64,000 bases of DNA from Macrobrachium rosenbergii (GCF_040412425.1 NC_089782.1:21093122-21157121), one strand, 5' to 3'; positions 13,410-28,882 are shown, numbered from the stretch's first letter. Made by a program: numbers and translations. Notes: a model not told the origin generated them from the sequence alone.

Positions 13410-13685
13410 TTAATTTAACTTCACTTTGCAAGGAAATACTATCACTAAGGCACCTAACAAATCCTTTTAAGGTCGTTTATTTCACTGAAACTTTTTGAGA
13501 ACAACCTGGTAAAAAAAGAAAAATTATTACTACTTTCACTATTACTTTCTCTACTGCTACCAATACTACTTCAGCTACTGTTACTCGTCCTGTTACTAGT
13601 AGTACTGTTCCTGATGCTATCTCGCCTAATGCTGTAATAATGGCATACGGAGAATAAACAAAATTTGTGGCAAAAAGCAGTTTGG

Positions 13686-13686
<1 letters not shown>

Positions 13687-13737
<51 letters not shown>

Positions 13738-13754
13738 TAATAATGATAATAATG
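13687..13754. repeat. (AAT)n trinucleotide microsatellite
   Basis: AAT units with two interruptions. It is the reverse complement of the (ATT)n run about 280 bp upstream, so the two could pair as an inverted repeat. Confidence 0.97.
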
Positions 13755-15041
13755 TAGTTATTATTAGTTTTATCACTGAAGGGAGACGTTTTATAAAGCA
13801 TGACTTCAAGAGAATAAATCTTATTTCTAGTGTTGCCAAGTAAAACCTACTTTGAAAAACGGCAGGTATAATATTAGTAACCATGCATCTCATGAAATAT
13901 CTCAGGAATGCGATATTATCAAATCATTAGTTATGGTCTTGAACATCATGAATAAAAGTGTTGCCCGCAACCTTTTCAAAAATCAACGGTGATTCAATCC
14001 ATCACTTATATCAACAGCAATTATGGGTTTAACATTATTAGCGGCATGTGTAGGGGTAAACATCGTATGAAAATTTTTATTTCATCAGTTTTCTTATCGT
14101 TTTGATAAAAATTTAAACACCTATGGATTAATGGGGATATTTCTTTAATCGGTTCAACCTTTCATTGAGAATGAGCAAACTCGTAAATCGTATGAAAGAG
14201 TTATTAGTCATTTTTTATATACAACTTTTCAGTCAGTGAATGGCTTAAACATCAACATTTTATACCCATTTGTAAGTTGATTCAGCCTTCATCCCAGAAT
14301 GAGTAGGTATCGAAACCGCATTGCATATTTTAACCACAGAAGAGGTTTAAAAAAAAAAAAAGTCATGTAACGTCATGGTAGTATCATCAGTCAAAATCAT
14401 CCGTATCTCGTAGATGACTCTGTTGATTCTGTCATCATACAATCGTTTAGGTCAAATACCGGTCGTCACCGCGTTGCTGGCTGTTGTCACTGCCCATTAT
14501 TCACGAAGAAAACCCAAATGATGATTTTCGAACCAGACGAGAGGAAGAGGGAGGGATGCAGAAGATTTCTCGATGCGTGAGTGACTCTTTCCTCTTCATA
14601 ACTCTCAGCTCTTTTTCAGCCTCTATTTATCTATCTGCGCAATTATCAGTTTGCCTACGGAGACGTCTTTTTGTCTGTATATCTATCTAAACTATAAACA
14701 CATCAGTATGTTTACATCTACGCTATCCTGTCTATCTATTTATATCCATTTGTCGGCCTCCCTACCTGTATGTCGTCATATACGACCGTCTGTTCAGGTC
14801 GCGGCATCTGTTTTTATTTCTTTGCTTATCTGTCTGTGTTCCTCAATTCCTGAGCCCTAGAAAATGGCCTCAAGTTTATATCCAGACGCGTATTGCAACA
14901 TACTGACATTGCTCGTTTTATCCCCTTTTTTTCATTCTGCTTGCCGAGGCATTCATGATTCATCCTTGCAACTGTATGTCCTTGAGGCTGGGAAACTCTG
15001 GTAGCTTGCAATACAAGAATTCACACACTTTTCTTTGAATA
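13755..15041. other. Unique stretch, no gene seen
   Basis: About 1.3 kb with no long repeat. A poly-A run of about 12 bp lies near 14349-14360. Short ORFs around 14484-14860 fall in sequence rich in CTAT/TCTG words and are not protein-like. Confidence 0.5.
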
Positions 15042-15099
<58 letters not shown>

Positions 15100-15119
15100 A
15101 TCACACACACACACACACA
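15042..15119. repeat. Compound (TC)n-(CA)n microsatellite
   Basis: TC run to about 15099 with one interruption, then a CA run. Confidence 0.97.
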
Positions 15120-15258
15120 TTGTATGACAATGTAAAATATAAAAATCGGATATCCTTTACAAGAACTCAGATGGAAACCACACAAAGTAAATCAGTCACT
15201 TCCGCACCTAAACGTAAAGAGCAGTAAGACGTCCCTTTTGGAATTGTTAAAAACATGT

Positions 15259-15259
<1 letters not shown>

Positions 15260-15290
<31 letters not shown>
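15260..15290. repeat. (GA)n microsatellite
   Basis: Pure GA run of about 30 bp. Confidence 0.97.
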
Positions 15291-15293
<3 letters not shown>

Positions 15294-15571
15294 TAAGACG
15301 CTATAGATCATTTCATCCGTAGCACCCATCACTAAAACGAAACAAATGTTTATGCTTGGAAAGCGAATAACAGATGGGGTAGACGAGAGACAAATGTTTA
15401 AATGCTTAAAATTCTTCGAGTGGACAGTTAGGCCAAGTCTGTATTCCCAGGCAGGAAGGCGCCGAATACAAGAGCGAGTGAAAAGAGGAATTAAATGCGG
15501 AAAGTAAAATGCTTCGGGGGAGGCAAAAGGGAAAATAAATCAACAGTGTATGTGATTTACTGCATTGGGAC

Positions 15572-15620
15572 ATTGAGAGAGAGAGAGAAAGAGAGGGATA
15601 GAGAGAGAGAGAAAGAGCCG
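15572..15620. repeat. (GA)n microsatellite, interrupted
   Basis: GA-rich run with AAAG and GGAT interruptions. Confidence 0.93.
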
Positions 15621-16407
15621 GGCGAAGAGAAAGAGGAACGCGTTCTTTGTAACTAGTATCCATCAGAAATATAATTATACTGATGTCAAAAGTTAGAAAA
15701 GGTAAGAGATGCGGAGGGAAGGTCAAGCAGACAGAGAAAAGAAAAGGGATCTTCACTTAGCGTCGCTCCAGAACAAAAATACGTTTGTGTGGCAAAAGGT
15801 TGAAAGAAGCGAGGATTCAAAAGGCAGATTCCAAACGAATCCCGCTGGAATATCATTCCTGTTTTCGATGTTGGATAACAGATATTGTAAGTCAAGGCAG
15901 TAAAGACAGAATAGGCGACTGATTTGCGCTAAGGAAACAGTTTCCACCATAGTATATATAAAAGCAACATATAAAGGTTATTGTATAAAAGGCAAGAGAT
16001 ATTACACCATAGAGAACTCGGAATATTTAGATATTATCCCGATTCTGCTTTAAAAAAAAAGTATCATAGCAAAACACGACTACACTCACTTGGTTAGAAA
16101 TATTTTTTCATCTGAAAATCGTCAAAATAAATAATCTTGCCGCTAGAAACCAGCGCTTCTACGAAAACGATTTTGCCAAGCATAGTAATTATATTCTTAT
16201 AATCTTATAGCGATGGTGTATGGTATCTTTCTGTTGCTCTATTTCCCAACAGACAGCAAGATGTGTTTATTGTTATAACTTTCTTGCAGGGAAAATGTTC
16301 ATGGAATACTGCTAAGTCTACTTTTTTGTTGAATAAAAGAAGAGAAATGCAGAGATATGTGTGCATAATTTTACGTGTACATATGCGCAGTTAATGCCAA
16401 GGAATAT
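15621..16407. other. Unique spacer, no gene seen
   Basis: No recognisable gene. Overlapping 64-69 codon frames on both strands at 15686-15950 are mutually exclusive and unremarkable. Confidence 0.5.
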
Positions 16408-16408
16408 G

Positions 16409-16677
<269 letters not shown>

Positions 16678-16679
<2 letters not shown>

Positions 16680-17347
16680 GACAATATAGTAGACAAAACA
16701 TATTAAGTATCATCAAAATAGTACCTGAAACGAAAAGCAACACGCTAGGTAACTGTTCATTAATCTGCACAAAATATGTGTGTGTGTGTGTATGTGTCTG
16801 TGGCGCGCACCCGTAAGTGCATGTATGTAACAGTGTGTACATGGGGGTGAATTTATTGTTTCACATATAGTTTTTCTCTTTTATATGCTTCCCTGTGTCT
16901 CAAGTTCTGCATAGATATGTGTTTTTGAATTTGCTCATTTGTATAAACTATTTTGTATACTTATGCACCATGCTTTGAATGAAACATATTAAAAATTATA
17001 ATATGTTCTAACTTATATGTACACAGTTGAATATTGCCTACAGAGGGTGAAGAAATTATCATTATAGGTGTAATCCAACTTTCATATATTGATGTTAATT
17101 TAATAAACACTGCCAATCAGTACCCGGCCTAAAAAATCAGGAGACGGCCCTCGTTAAAATTGAAGGAGCTTAACCAAAAGTAAAACCAACAAAAGCACAG
17201 GAAATGTTTGAGTTAATCCTTTGTACAATTTTAATTTGCTTAATAATGCATTTCGTTGAAAGCGGAAAGAAAAATTTCGTACTGTTTATACGACGCAAAA
17301 AAATTATAAATAACATCTGTCTTTTCATTTATTGAACTGCCTTGGTT

Positions 17348-17349
<2 letters not shown>
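16678..17349. other. Unique spacer with short TG run
   Basis: A TG run of about 18 bp lies at 16777-16794. Otherwise ordinary sequence with no gene. Confidence 0.5.
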
Positions 17350-17395
<46 letters not shown>

Positions 17396-17471
17396 CTAAA
17401 TCCCCTCCTTGCTCTTGACAGAAAAAAAATGCGTGCTTTCATTTGCATTAAAACATCCATTTATCACCGCA

Positions 17472-17531
<60 letters not shown>
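17350..17531. repeat. Inverted pair: (GA)n then (TC)n
   Basis: A pure GA run (17350-17393) and a pure TC run (17476-17531) lie 82 bp apart. They are reverse complements, so a 40-plus-bp stem is possible. Confidence 0.95.
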
Positions 17532-18510
<979 letters not shown>

Positions 18511-18659
18511 ATGATCATTTGTGATCACTTTTTCCATGCTTACTCCCCACGAAACTCAGAAATTTATGAAAATATCTATTACGTGAAAAGTAAGTACCAG
18601 TTTTATTTTTGAATTCCGCTCAGAACAGCTATAAATATTTTAATTTCATTTATGGTTTT

Positions 18660-18845
18660 GTAGCGAATGGTGTAGAGATTAACGTGCGACTTTTCGGCGG
18701 AAAAATTTATAGCGGCCGCCCGCCATAGCGGTGACTGGCCGAGAGAGACAGAGATGGAGTCAGGGAAATCCTACGCCCTGCCTACCCAAACATCTTAGCC
18801 ATACCGCCTTTCCCCGCCGGTGCTGGTTCCGATAGTCGTTTCTTT
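18660..18845 (+). mobile_element. Possible degenerate SINE-like segment
   Basis: A GC-rich patch in AT-rich DNA. It starts with TGGTGTAGAGATTAACG, which resembles a tRNA A-box/D-arm. A weak B-box-like GGTTCCGATAG lies about 140 bp further on, far too distant for a tRNA. The segment also has the CGGCCGCCCGCC word near 18712-18724. It may instead be an unrelated GC-rich unique segment. Confidence 0.25.
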
Positions 18846-19177
18846 CTCTGCACAAAAATGATAGTTTTAAACCTTTCTTGGAAGTTTGTTTTGTCATATA
18901 TTTTAATTCTTATTTATTTCATTAAATAAAGTTCATTTGTAAGAAAATATTGACCTTTCTTTAAATCAAGGCATAACGGCTCATTACAACGTATTTTTTA
19001 ATAATATAATTTGAACGTTTAGTTACAAGGTCTCTGTTTAAGTTATAGTAACGACTAAAACGTAGATTAATAAGTAAAATACAAGTTCTTTTCATGGTAA
19101 CAGGGATTTATTCAAAAGGTTAATAAACAAGTAGATGAATAGACAATAAATAGTCGGTTTATCAAATGGAATATAAT

Positions 19178-19181
<4 letters not shown>
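18846..19181. other. Unique AT-rich spacer
   Basis: No feature seen. Confidence 0.5.
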
Positions 19182-19274
<93 letters not shown>

Positions 19275-19317
19275 ATATATATATATATATATAATATATA
19301 TATGTAATATATATGTG
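19182..19317. repeat. (TA)n microsatellite
   Basis: About 85 bp of pure TA followed by broken TA/AATA sequence. Confidence 0.97.
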
Positions 19318-19408
19318 TAAATTATATTCTTAATCCCAGATTTACAAAATTAAGTTTGCCTTTCCACGATGCTGAGGACAGATTTTTTTTATTGATTATT
19401 AGGTTTGC

Positions 19409-19517
<109 letters not shown>

Positions 19518-20416
19518 AGCAATGGCCAGATCAATATTATTTAAGATAAACAACATTATCCTGTTAGTACTAATTATTCTTGATGTCGGAATGTCCACAT
19601 TGAAACAGCTCAAACAATGTTTATCCTTTTTTATTCTTTTAACACTTGCTGAATTATTCAAGCCTACTAAAAAACCCAGATGCATCCCGCGTTTCGTATT
19701 CATGTTAATATTTAAAAATATATATTTTTTTTATTCTATAATTTTTCGGAACAGTCGAACCGTTACGGAATGAACATTCCTAAGTAGGGCCGAAGCCTTA
19801 CATAAAAAAAATGGTCATTTGTATTTATGAAGACAATTTTTGTGAAGATAATATCTCAGAAACTATAGGAGATTACCTCATTCACTCTTCAAGGTACCCG
19901 ATTTTATTTCCTACGGGAAATACAGTTGCTAATGCCAGACCTTTTACTGTCACTACAAATGTAAAAGGTGATAGAGATTTTTATAGGTAATGGATTATTT
20001 ATTATCTGTAAAATATTGTAAGATCCTATATCGAATCGCTGCCTAACTCGGTAAAGAGATGTATTATTGAGAATTTGTTTTCAACAAATTTGAAGTTGAA
20101 AATATACATTTGTTATTTGTTATATTTTCTCATGAGTGTAACGGAGTAGTAAAGAACACAGTAAAAGATTTAATCTTTTACTGAACATAGGTTAATAAGT
20201 GTTTAATTGTAAGATATAATTGGCTTGATCGTGCTTTTTATAGCGGACATTGGGCAATGCAATAGGAAAATTTTTACGCTTATCTCTATTGTAGCTTTCT
20301 ATATGTGTCTGCTAATTTTCTTACTTTGTAAACGAAAGTAATGTGTCAAGAAGAATTAAGAAGGTTTTTTTTTATTAATCGTTTTGTTACTGTTACTAGT
20401 AGGCTACTACTTGTGG

Positions 20417-20417
<1 letters not shown>
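19518..20417. other. Unique spacer with strong palindrome
   Basis: No gene recognised. CAGTAAAAGAT (20159-20169) and ATCTTTTACTG (20173-20183) form a perfect 11-bp stem with a 3-nt loop. Confidence 0.55.
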
Positions 20418-20474
<57 letters not shown>

Positions 20475-20496
20475 GTTATTATTATTATTATTATTA
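20418..20496. repeat. (ATT)n trinucleotide microsatellite
   Basis: ATT run of about 79 bp with one GTT unit. Confidence 0.97.
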
Positions 20497-22143
20497 CAAA
20501 CACCAAAGACCTGAAGGTGTCTTAGCCCATATTTTGTATATAAAAATTTTTCTGACAGAAGAAAAATATTCTCATGATTCTGTTTTGGTAAGTAGATTAA
20601 ACACTTGCACCCAATAGAGTAAATAATACGATAGTTATAAGGAACTTATTCAACTAAGGATGCCATACAAAATGATATAAGAAGGAGGATTTTAGTCATA
20701 ATGCTGGAAAGGAATTAAAGAAAAATAAATTTTACCGTTGACATGAAAGACAGTGATAACAGAATGTGAGTTCACTTGTTAACCGTAAAAAGAATAATGA
20801 CAACTGAATATAATCCGCAAAGGAATATTCTGCCTGAAGGTTAACTCCGTAACTCACCAAGCGATAATGATACTAAAGGTTAATTATATGTAATAACCCC
20901 CATCAGAGTGATGAAGCTAACGACAAAAAAAATATATAAAATAAGTTTCAGTCATAACCCCCTTAATAATTTTACTGATGAGACATTTCTTGTAGATATA
21001 ATCAGCGAAATGAAAAAATTATAGAATAGCAAGCAATAAAGAAAATGTTTTGTGTGAAAACCGGCGAAGGAATTATGACAGCATGACTATGTCAGAAGTA
21101 GAACCTACTGCTGCACATGTATTGCATAATTTGGTTTCCGGGTCGTGTTTCTGTGAATTCGATAAGTCCTTAAGCTGTTATCCATTGTCAATTTATAGTG
21201 TGACATGGTGAGGAGGTGTAGCGGGGGTGAGGGGAAGGAGGAAGAGGAGGTGGAGGAGGAGAGGATGGTTAGATGGATATAGGTTGGGGGAAAATATGAG
21301 AGACTGAAATATCTTGAAGTAAAAAAATGCTGAGGTAAAATTCTGTGTAGAATATGCAAAGGCGTGGCACAAGAAGAAAAAGATAAGATATAAAAATTAA
21401 GAGTAACATTCACACAAAAGCCGAGTAGGGCTTATGTAAATAAAATGACAACTTTTAAAAGAATATAAACGCAGGTTACAATAAAAGACAAGGATCGGTG
21501 TCGTTCGAGTAAAAAACGGCAGGTAAAAGGTACAGGTAGGTGGGGAAATAGAAAATCAGAAGAATATCTCTTACGAACTAAAGTATTAAAACTTGAAATG
21601 TTCTTGCCTGAATGAAAAATCAGAGCGAAAGCTTGGCGGTGAAATTCTGAAGAAAGAGACTTGAAGAAAGATTGCAGAGGAAGTGCTCCTAGAAGAACGT
21701 CTCTCAGCAGAGTGACCAGGATTTGATATGCAGGTCACATATCAGAATCCGGTGTTCATTAATTTTACTATGAAACAGAGGAAAGATCGCCTACCTGTGA
21801 ATTGTACTGTAAGTGTGTAAGATGATGATTACCAATTCAAAGTCTAATTTCTTCATATGCTCTGGGATTTCCCGACCCAGGTCGTAGTACAGTTTGTTAC
21901 AATAGTGTCGGTTTACTATGATTAAGATGGGTAGAATAATTAAGGTTGTAGTAGGGTTAGATGCCGCTGGTTGATTAGGCATGGGGATTTTTGTCTTCAG
22001 TAAAATTACGTCATTCCTTGAGAATATTCCTCATTTTCCTCTTTTATATGATATGATTAGAATAAATTTCAGTCTCAGCTTTTATATTATATATAAATTA
22101 GATTGCGTAGAATTCTTGAATTTTAGGTCCATACGTACTGTAG

Positions 22144-22144
<1 letters not shown>
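20497..22144. other. Unique stretch, no gene seen
   Basis: About 1.6 kb with no long array. A GAGG-rich purine segment lies at about 21207-21265; the 102-codon minus frame at 21105-21413 reads through its S-rich complement and is not protein-like. Confidence 0.5.

Positions 22145-22203
<59 letters not shown>
22145..22203. repeat. (TC)n microsatellite
   Basis: Pure TC run of about 59 bp. Confidence 0.97.
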
Positions 22204-22205
<2 letters not shown>

Positions 22206-22322
22206 GAAATCAAACTGTGAATGACCCCGACTCCGTACCCCACCCCACGACCAAGCACTTCCTGCCATCTAGCAAAACCTCTCTGCTCCTCCCTACACAC
22301 ATGCTTCGCTTCACCCATTCCT

Positions 22323-22361
22323 CCCCGGCTTCCCCCTCCCCAATCCCCCCTCCCTACCCCC
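22323..22361 (-). other. Minus-strand G-quadruplex motif
   Basis: C-runs on the + strand at 22323-22326, 22332-22336, 22338-22341, 22345-22350, 22352-22354 and 22357-22361, with short spacers. The minus strand meets the four-G-tract pattern several times over. Flanking 22217-22400 is C-rich and gives P-rich artefact ORFs. Confidence 0.7.
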
Positions 22362-22730
22362 ATACCATCTCTGAAAAGCATGCGCTTGTGCTTGATCTGC
22401 ATTCATTCTGTTGCATGCGTTGTCGATTGCAACTGGCTAGGCTCGTGCATCTTCATTTGCCGTAGCAGCAGTTACAGCCTGCGTGTCTCTTTTTGAGTGA
22501 ACCCTTCATAGCGTAGATTGATATAAATTTGCCATTTTCAACATTTTGAAATTCTCTTTTATTTTAGAGGATAAACTATCGTTTATTTTTGAAGAAACCG
22601 ACATTTAAAATGTTTTTTATACCTATTTTGTCATAATCAAATTTCCCATAAATTTTCTCGTATATTTACTAGTTAAAAAATAATTTGTAATTAGACATCA
22701 GTATGTTGGAAAGTTCAATTTTTACAATGC

Positions 22731-22765
<35 letters not shown>

Positions 22766-22785
22766 CGTCAGTCTGTGTGTGTATA
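22731..22785. repeat. Short TA/TG microsatellite
   Basis: TA run then TG run with interruptions. Confidence 0.9.
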
Positions 22786-22912
22786 TACTAAGAAATAAAA
22801 TTTCTAGATTTGACTTATAACTTATGGGGAAAATATTCTCCCATCCCAGCTTAAAAATTCATATAGCACAAAAAAATACTCAGGAGATTAACGGCATTGT
22901 AGAAACAAACAT

Positions 22913-22913
<1 letters not shown>

Positions 22914-22979
<66 letters not shown>
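22914..22979. repeat. (TC)n microsatellite
   Basis: Pure TC run of about 65 bp. Confidence 0.97.
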
Positions 22980-22982
<3 letters not shown>

Positions 22983-23827
22983 ATCCACCAATGAGAGAGT
23001 AAGCAGTAATCTCATTTGACGAGTCCCTTCGAAAGACTGGAAATCTTACCTGATAACACACAAGGCGGGTCTGAAAATTGCCCCCTTTGCAATGAATGTT
23101 AAACTCGCGGGAAAATAGCCCTCGTACATGTCCGTGTAATACCTAGTAATTATGACGCGCGCAGTTCTTTAATTTTCGGAGCTGCCCGTATCATCCGTGA
23201 GCTATGACAGCGTTCCAGAGTTGCCCTCAAACCGACACGGGATTTGCCCGTGTGGTCGTCTATGGATGATAGTATGTTCTGCCGTGAACTTTTTGGCTTT
23301 GATTATGACATGATTTTTTGGCGTATGAAATAGATATGAAGGTATAAATATGACTATGGCAGCAAAATATAAGTGGTATGATTAGGCTAGATTTTATGAA
23401 AAACAGTATCGTAGATGTGGAACTTGAGTATGAATGTACCATGAAATGGCGACAGCTAAAAGAGAATGGATATTTAAATGACGAGTATGAATAGGATGTG
23501 AATTTTTGTATAAAAAAAAAAAATCAGTGAAACAGTAATGGGGTAATAACAATATAATATAATACCCATGTAAAGTTAAAGTTTGACATTATGACAAATA
23601 AAATGTAATTTGGACTTACTCGTATCACAGAATAGAAGACTTAAGGGACGTGTTGTGGCGAGTACAGCCTCGCTTCGCCCAAAAATATTTGAGACAAATG
23701 TTCGGTACAAAGAATTTTGCCCGCAGTTTGCAATGTTTTATGAAATTCTAGGACATGTACTGGAAGCCTGCGTCTGCAAAAACACCAGACATTTTGAAAA
23801 TAATATTCTGAAGTAATATGGAAAAAA
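22980..23827. other. Unique spacer with GC-richer start and hairpin
   Basis: No gene. The first 280 bp have balanced composition and several CG dinucleotides. ACACGGG (23235-23241) pairs with CCCGTGT (23247-23253) over a 5-nt loop. Confidence 0.5.
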
Positions 23828-25086
<1,259 letters not shown>

Positions 25087-25133
25087 TGAGAGAGAGAGAG
25101 AGAGTGAATGCGAGAAAGAGAGAGAGAGAGAGA
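25087..25133. repeat. (GA)n microsatellite, interrupted
   Basis: Two GA runs separated by a TGAATGCGAGAA segment. Confidence 0.95.
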
Positions 25134-26787
25134 TGTGCTTTTTATGATTGACTTTTTCTCTTCCTTTTTTTCTTTCGCTGATGACTGGGAAAGGGGATTC
25201 ATTCACAATGATTTCGTTCTCCGAGGGATGCTCTGTCGAGTTGGAATGATTATTGAATGGATTTTCTGTGACATTTATTTTTTCGGTGTTGTAACAATTG
25301 TGATATTGGTTTGTTTCGCTTCTTTGGCAATGCAAGGGACATTACTTTTTCCACTGAGATCATCTGTTTTTGCGTAATGTCTAGAAAGCGATAAGAAAAA
25401 AACCCGAATAAGAGGAATTCTGAACAAACACTAATTTTTATCCTTTACTGCTTGTAGTTATATTGTGAATCAGTTCTATAATTTATTCGTGCAATTATAA
25501 CCCATTAAAAAATTATATGTATGAAGATTTTTCTTTGTTACAACACTCGGGAAGAAAGCCACCCAATATATCACAAGAATTTCGAGCATTTGTGTATAAT
25601 ATGAGATATGAACCCCTTTTTGGACTAAAACATCTGAAAAACTGTTCTGTTTTCTAAAGTATGTTTTTGTTCGATATTTTTAATCCCTTTTGCTATGTAC
25701 AGCGAATTCTCGCAGGTATGAAAAAGCAGAAAAAAAAATCTTAATAATCATAAGCGGCACCGGGATGGAACATTCCTCTTTCCGAAAGAATCCTTTACGT
25801 GCAATAATGCTTATTTATATTTTGTTATTTAGTAAGTTACTGTTCATATTCGTCTAGATACGTAACTATTCCGATGAAATTGCATTACTTCACAGTAAGC
25901 AAATGTAGTTAATTTTCGAAACCGTTGCTAAACAGACTAAAACAAAAAGAAAACAAATAAAAATGCTTTTGATTTCAAACTGTGGATGTAAATTCATTAG
26001 ATACTTGATTTACATATTCGTGACAAGAATTGATAACGAAATACTGCTGCATATTCCACGTTCTATATTCCATTCCATAACAGTAATATTAAAAGGATAT
26101 TCAAGAATTATTCCACTCTCCAGGCTTAGGGAGCGGTTAATGAAAAACGAAGCTAGAGCGGTGTACGACCAACCCACGATCAGCTGTACGGTCCTGCCTC
26201 GTCTTGGTCAGTTTCGTTCTAAATGTCTAAGAACTGCTGCGGGTTCTTGCCGCAGGACACGCACGAAATACTGCTTTCTGAAAGTCGACTTATCAAAGGC
26301 TGCCTGGAAGGAACTGCAAACATTTCGGGCTTTTCCAATAAGTGTCTTATTTTTTCTTTTTTTGTGCGTTGTGTTACAAAATGTTTGCTTATATAAAGGC
26401 GAAGACTATTTCTAGTTGGTAATTTTAATTTTTTGCGTCTATAAAACTGCATTTCGGTAAGCATATCTGAAAATTGATAGGAAAAATGTAAGAAAGAGCA
26501 GTCATTCGGACGTATCTGCAGCAAGGCAATTATTGAAAATCTATATCTAAGAAGAAGAGTAACATTGATAGCCAAGTCTGAAGAATTATAATTGAAATTA
26601 TAAAATACCTTTTATTTATAAGATAACACTTCAGAAAATATACAATCGGACAGATGAAATTTTGCCAGTCGAATATCTGTGCCTTTTGAGAAACATCCGA
26701 ACATAAAACAAATATAAAACTAAAGATAAATAACGGATGGCATCCATTCTCTCAGTTTTCCAATATGTCGATAGCTACCAGAGGCCT

Positions 26788-26791
<4 letters not shown>
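25134..26791. other. Unique stretch containing the longest non-repeat ORF
   Basis: A 150-codon + frame runs 25963-26415 without repeats. It has a hydrophobic segment near its C-terminus (FPISVLFFLFLCVVLQ) but no family resemblance that I can name. By rough calculation one such ORF somewhere in a 64-kb AT-rich window is not surprising. CTGCGG (26237-26242) and CCGCAG (26250-26255) form a small GC hairpin inside it. Confidence 0.4.

Positions 26792-26828
<37 letters not shown>
26792..26828. repeat. (GA)n microsatellite
   Basis: Pure GA run of about 37 bp. Confidence 0.97.
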
Positions 26829-26831
<3 letters not shown>

Positions 26832-28160
26832 CTGCAAAGCATTGTATTCGTTCTTGAGCATTTGAATTCACAGTTGAAATTCTTTCCCACTGTTGTTACT
26901 CTCGTTATTGTTTAATATTTACTCACAGATCCGGAATGACCCCTACTGTTACTTCCGTATAAATAATCTATTTAGAAGGGTCCCATTTGTGAAGGCTGTG
27001 CTATTCAGTTCTTGATTCCTTCGGCCTTAAGCAATTGTTGCGCTAAGTGTAAGTGAAAGTTTATTTTCTTGTCATAAAACAGTGCAAAATATATTCCCGA
27101 TCTCTGTATGCCAGTATAAGATCAAGAATTTTTAGTCTTCTCATAATTTCAAGTATCCGGTAATCTCTGTCAGGCTAGACTTCAGCCTGAGTGAAGGATC
27201 CATCGCAAGGATATAAATTAAGTTTGCCTTTCTTACAGTTGTCTAGCCAGGTATGATTTCTTATATCCCTCACGTTTTCTTTCGAAGATGAAGAGCAAGA
27301 GAATACGTTCCTGTATAACCACCACAGAATCTGTTGGTTTGTTGAGTGCCTGGTGCCCACGTTATAGGAGTTCAAGTTCGATTCGCAGCGTGACCGTCTG
27401 CTATAAAGAATTTTGGTGGCTTGCCATGTTTCAGATTCCACGGTAATCTGTTATACTTCTGCTGATTGCTTTTGCGTCACTACTCGAAAACTGCCGTTTG
27501 TATTTCAACTACAGTGAAACGGTAAAACTTTTTAAGTGTCACAGATAACGACAGAGGGTCAGCAGCTCTTCTCTGCCGAGAACTTGCGAAAACTTTGTAG
27601 TGTTTCTTGATACAGGCGTCAGCATACGAACAACTTTATTTTTGTAGCCCTTTCCTCATAGTTTTTATGCTTTATGGGAAGAAATGCTTGATGGTAGCTT
27701 CAATGTTATGTCTAATTGACATCTATCTATTTATTGTACAGTAGGTCTTCGATACTTTCATTGTAAGAAAATACATTTTCCATGCGGCTTTTGATATCTT
27801 GAAATACTGTAACTATCATTTCTCGAAAGCGCTTTACTGTGGAATAGCCCAGAGAATGAAAGGCTTAGAACAGCTCTAGACAAATAAGTCTGAATCCAAA
27901 CCTAATATTCTTTTAATCTAGACTACATTCTCTCCCAACTTCCGATGCCTCTTACTCTTCATCTCCCATCCATCGCTTCATTCACGGTTAAGTCCCAATC
28001 TTACGTTCTCTCTCTTCTTTTTCTTTGTTCCATCAGGTCTGGGCTAGATAAGGGCAGTCCGTTACTCATCAGTTTTTTCTCCGCATCGTTGAAAGAACAT
28101 CAAATCAGGTGAACTCTAAACTCCATGCATAAATTTTTGTGCCAGTTCCTTTCTTCCTTG
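26829..28160. other. Unique stretch with hairpin and weak B-box-like site
   Basis: No gene recognised. TCAGGCT (27170-27176) pairs with AGCCTGA (27184-27190). An AGTTCGATTCG word near 27373 resembles a polymerase III B-box but no matching A-box is visible, so I do not call a tRNA or SINE. Confidence 0.5.
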
Positions 28161-28163
28161 TAT

Positions 28164-28198
<35 letters not shown>

Positions 28199-28201
28199 TT
28201 T
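28161..28201. repeat. (TATT)n tetranucleotide microsatellite
   Basis: Ten uninterrupted TATT units. Confidence 0.97.
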
Positions 28202-28881
28202 TGCCCGAATGGTTCCTTTAAAGATGTGCCGCTGTGACAGTTGCTGACTTTGCTGTTATTTTTGTCCGGAATACAGCAGTAGTAAAGAAACTACACTTTT
28301 AAGAATTTTTGCTCATTTCAGAATTGCGGTGAGAATCTTTCTTATATAAACCTAATACCATTTGCTTGAGAATCGACGGGAGTAATATTCGTTTTCATGC
28401 TGATCAGTGTTCGATTCTTTAAATCAAATCATAAGCCTTAACGGTTTTGAGCTTCTAATAACTGAGTTACAGTGCTTAGACAAAAAAAGCTACTCTTTGT
28501 AGAATGATAGCTTTTAAACTATTACGGAATAATTACTTGAAAAAAATGTCAGGCAGCATACTTTTTTACTGCAACATTTTCTTGGTAAGTTACTGTAAAA
28601 AAAATTCCCCTATGAATACCTCTGCGAAGGAATATTTGTAGAGGTTCAGTTTTTACTGATGATGTTCTTTTTTTCCAGGATGTTCCTTTATTTTTGGAGT
28701 TACTTTCAAGAAGACTTACATTTTCATGTATGAGTATGAATGACTGGGGCCAAGCATTGACTCTCATGGTCGGACTTTTATCCACATTGATTGATAAATC
28801 TAAATGCGACACAGAGTTTATCGGTACAGCGTCTGTTGATAACTAAAATTAATGTCAGCGTTTTTGGGTCTGTGTGTGTGC
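28202..28881. other. Unique spacer, no gene seen
   Basis: Ordinary sequence; an 87-codon minus frame at 28549-28812 has no recognisable feature. Confidence 0.5.
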
Positions 28882-28882
28882 G

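Noticed and set aside
14484..14860. Cysteine-rich + strand frames
   Set aside because: Short, overlapping and derived from cryptic CTAT/TCTG simple sequence.
25963..26415. 150-codon non-repeat ORF as a possible gene
   Set aside because: No recognised domain, and roughly one ORF of this length is not surprising by chance in 64 kb at this composition. Kept only as a note.
27340..27410. tRNA gene or SINE near an AGTTCGATTCG word
   Set aside because: Only a B-box-like word is present; no A-box at tRNA spacing and no foldable cloverleaf.
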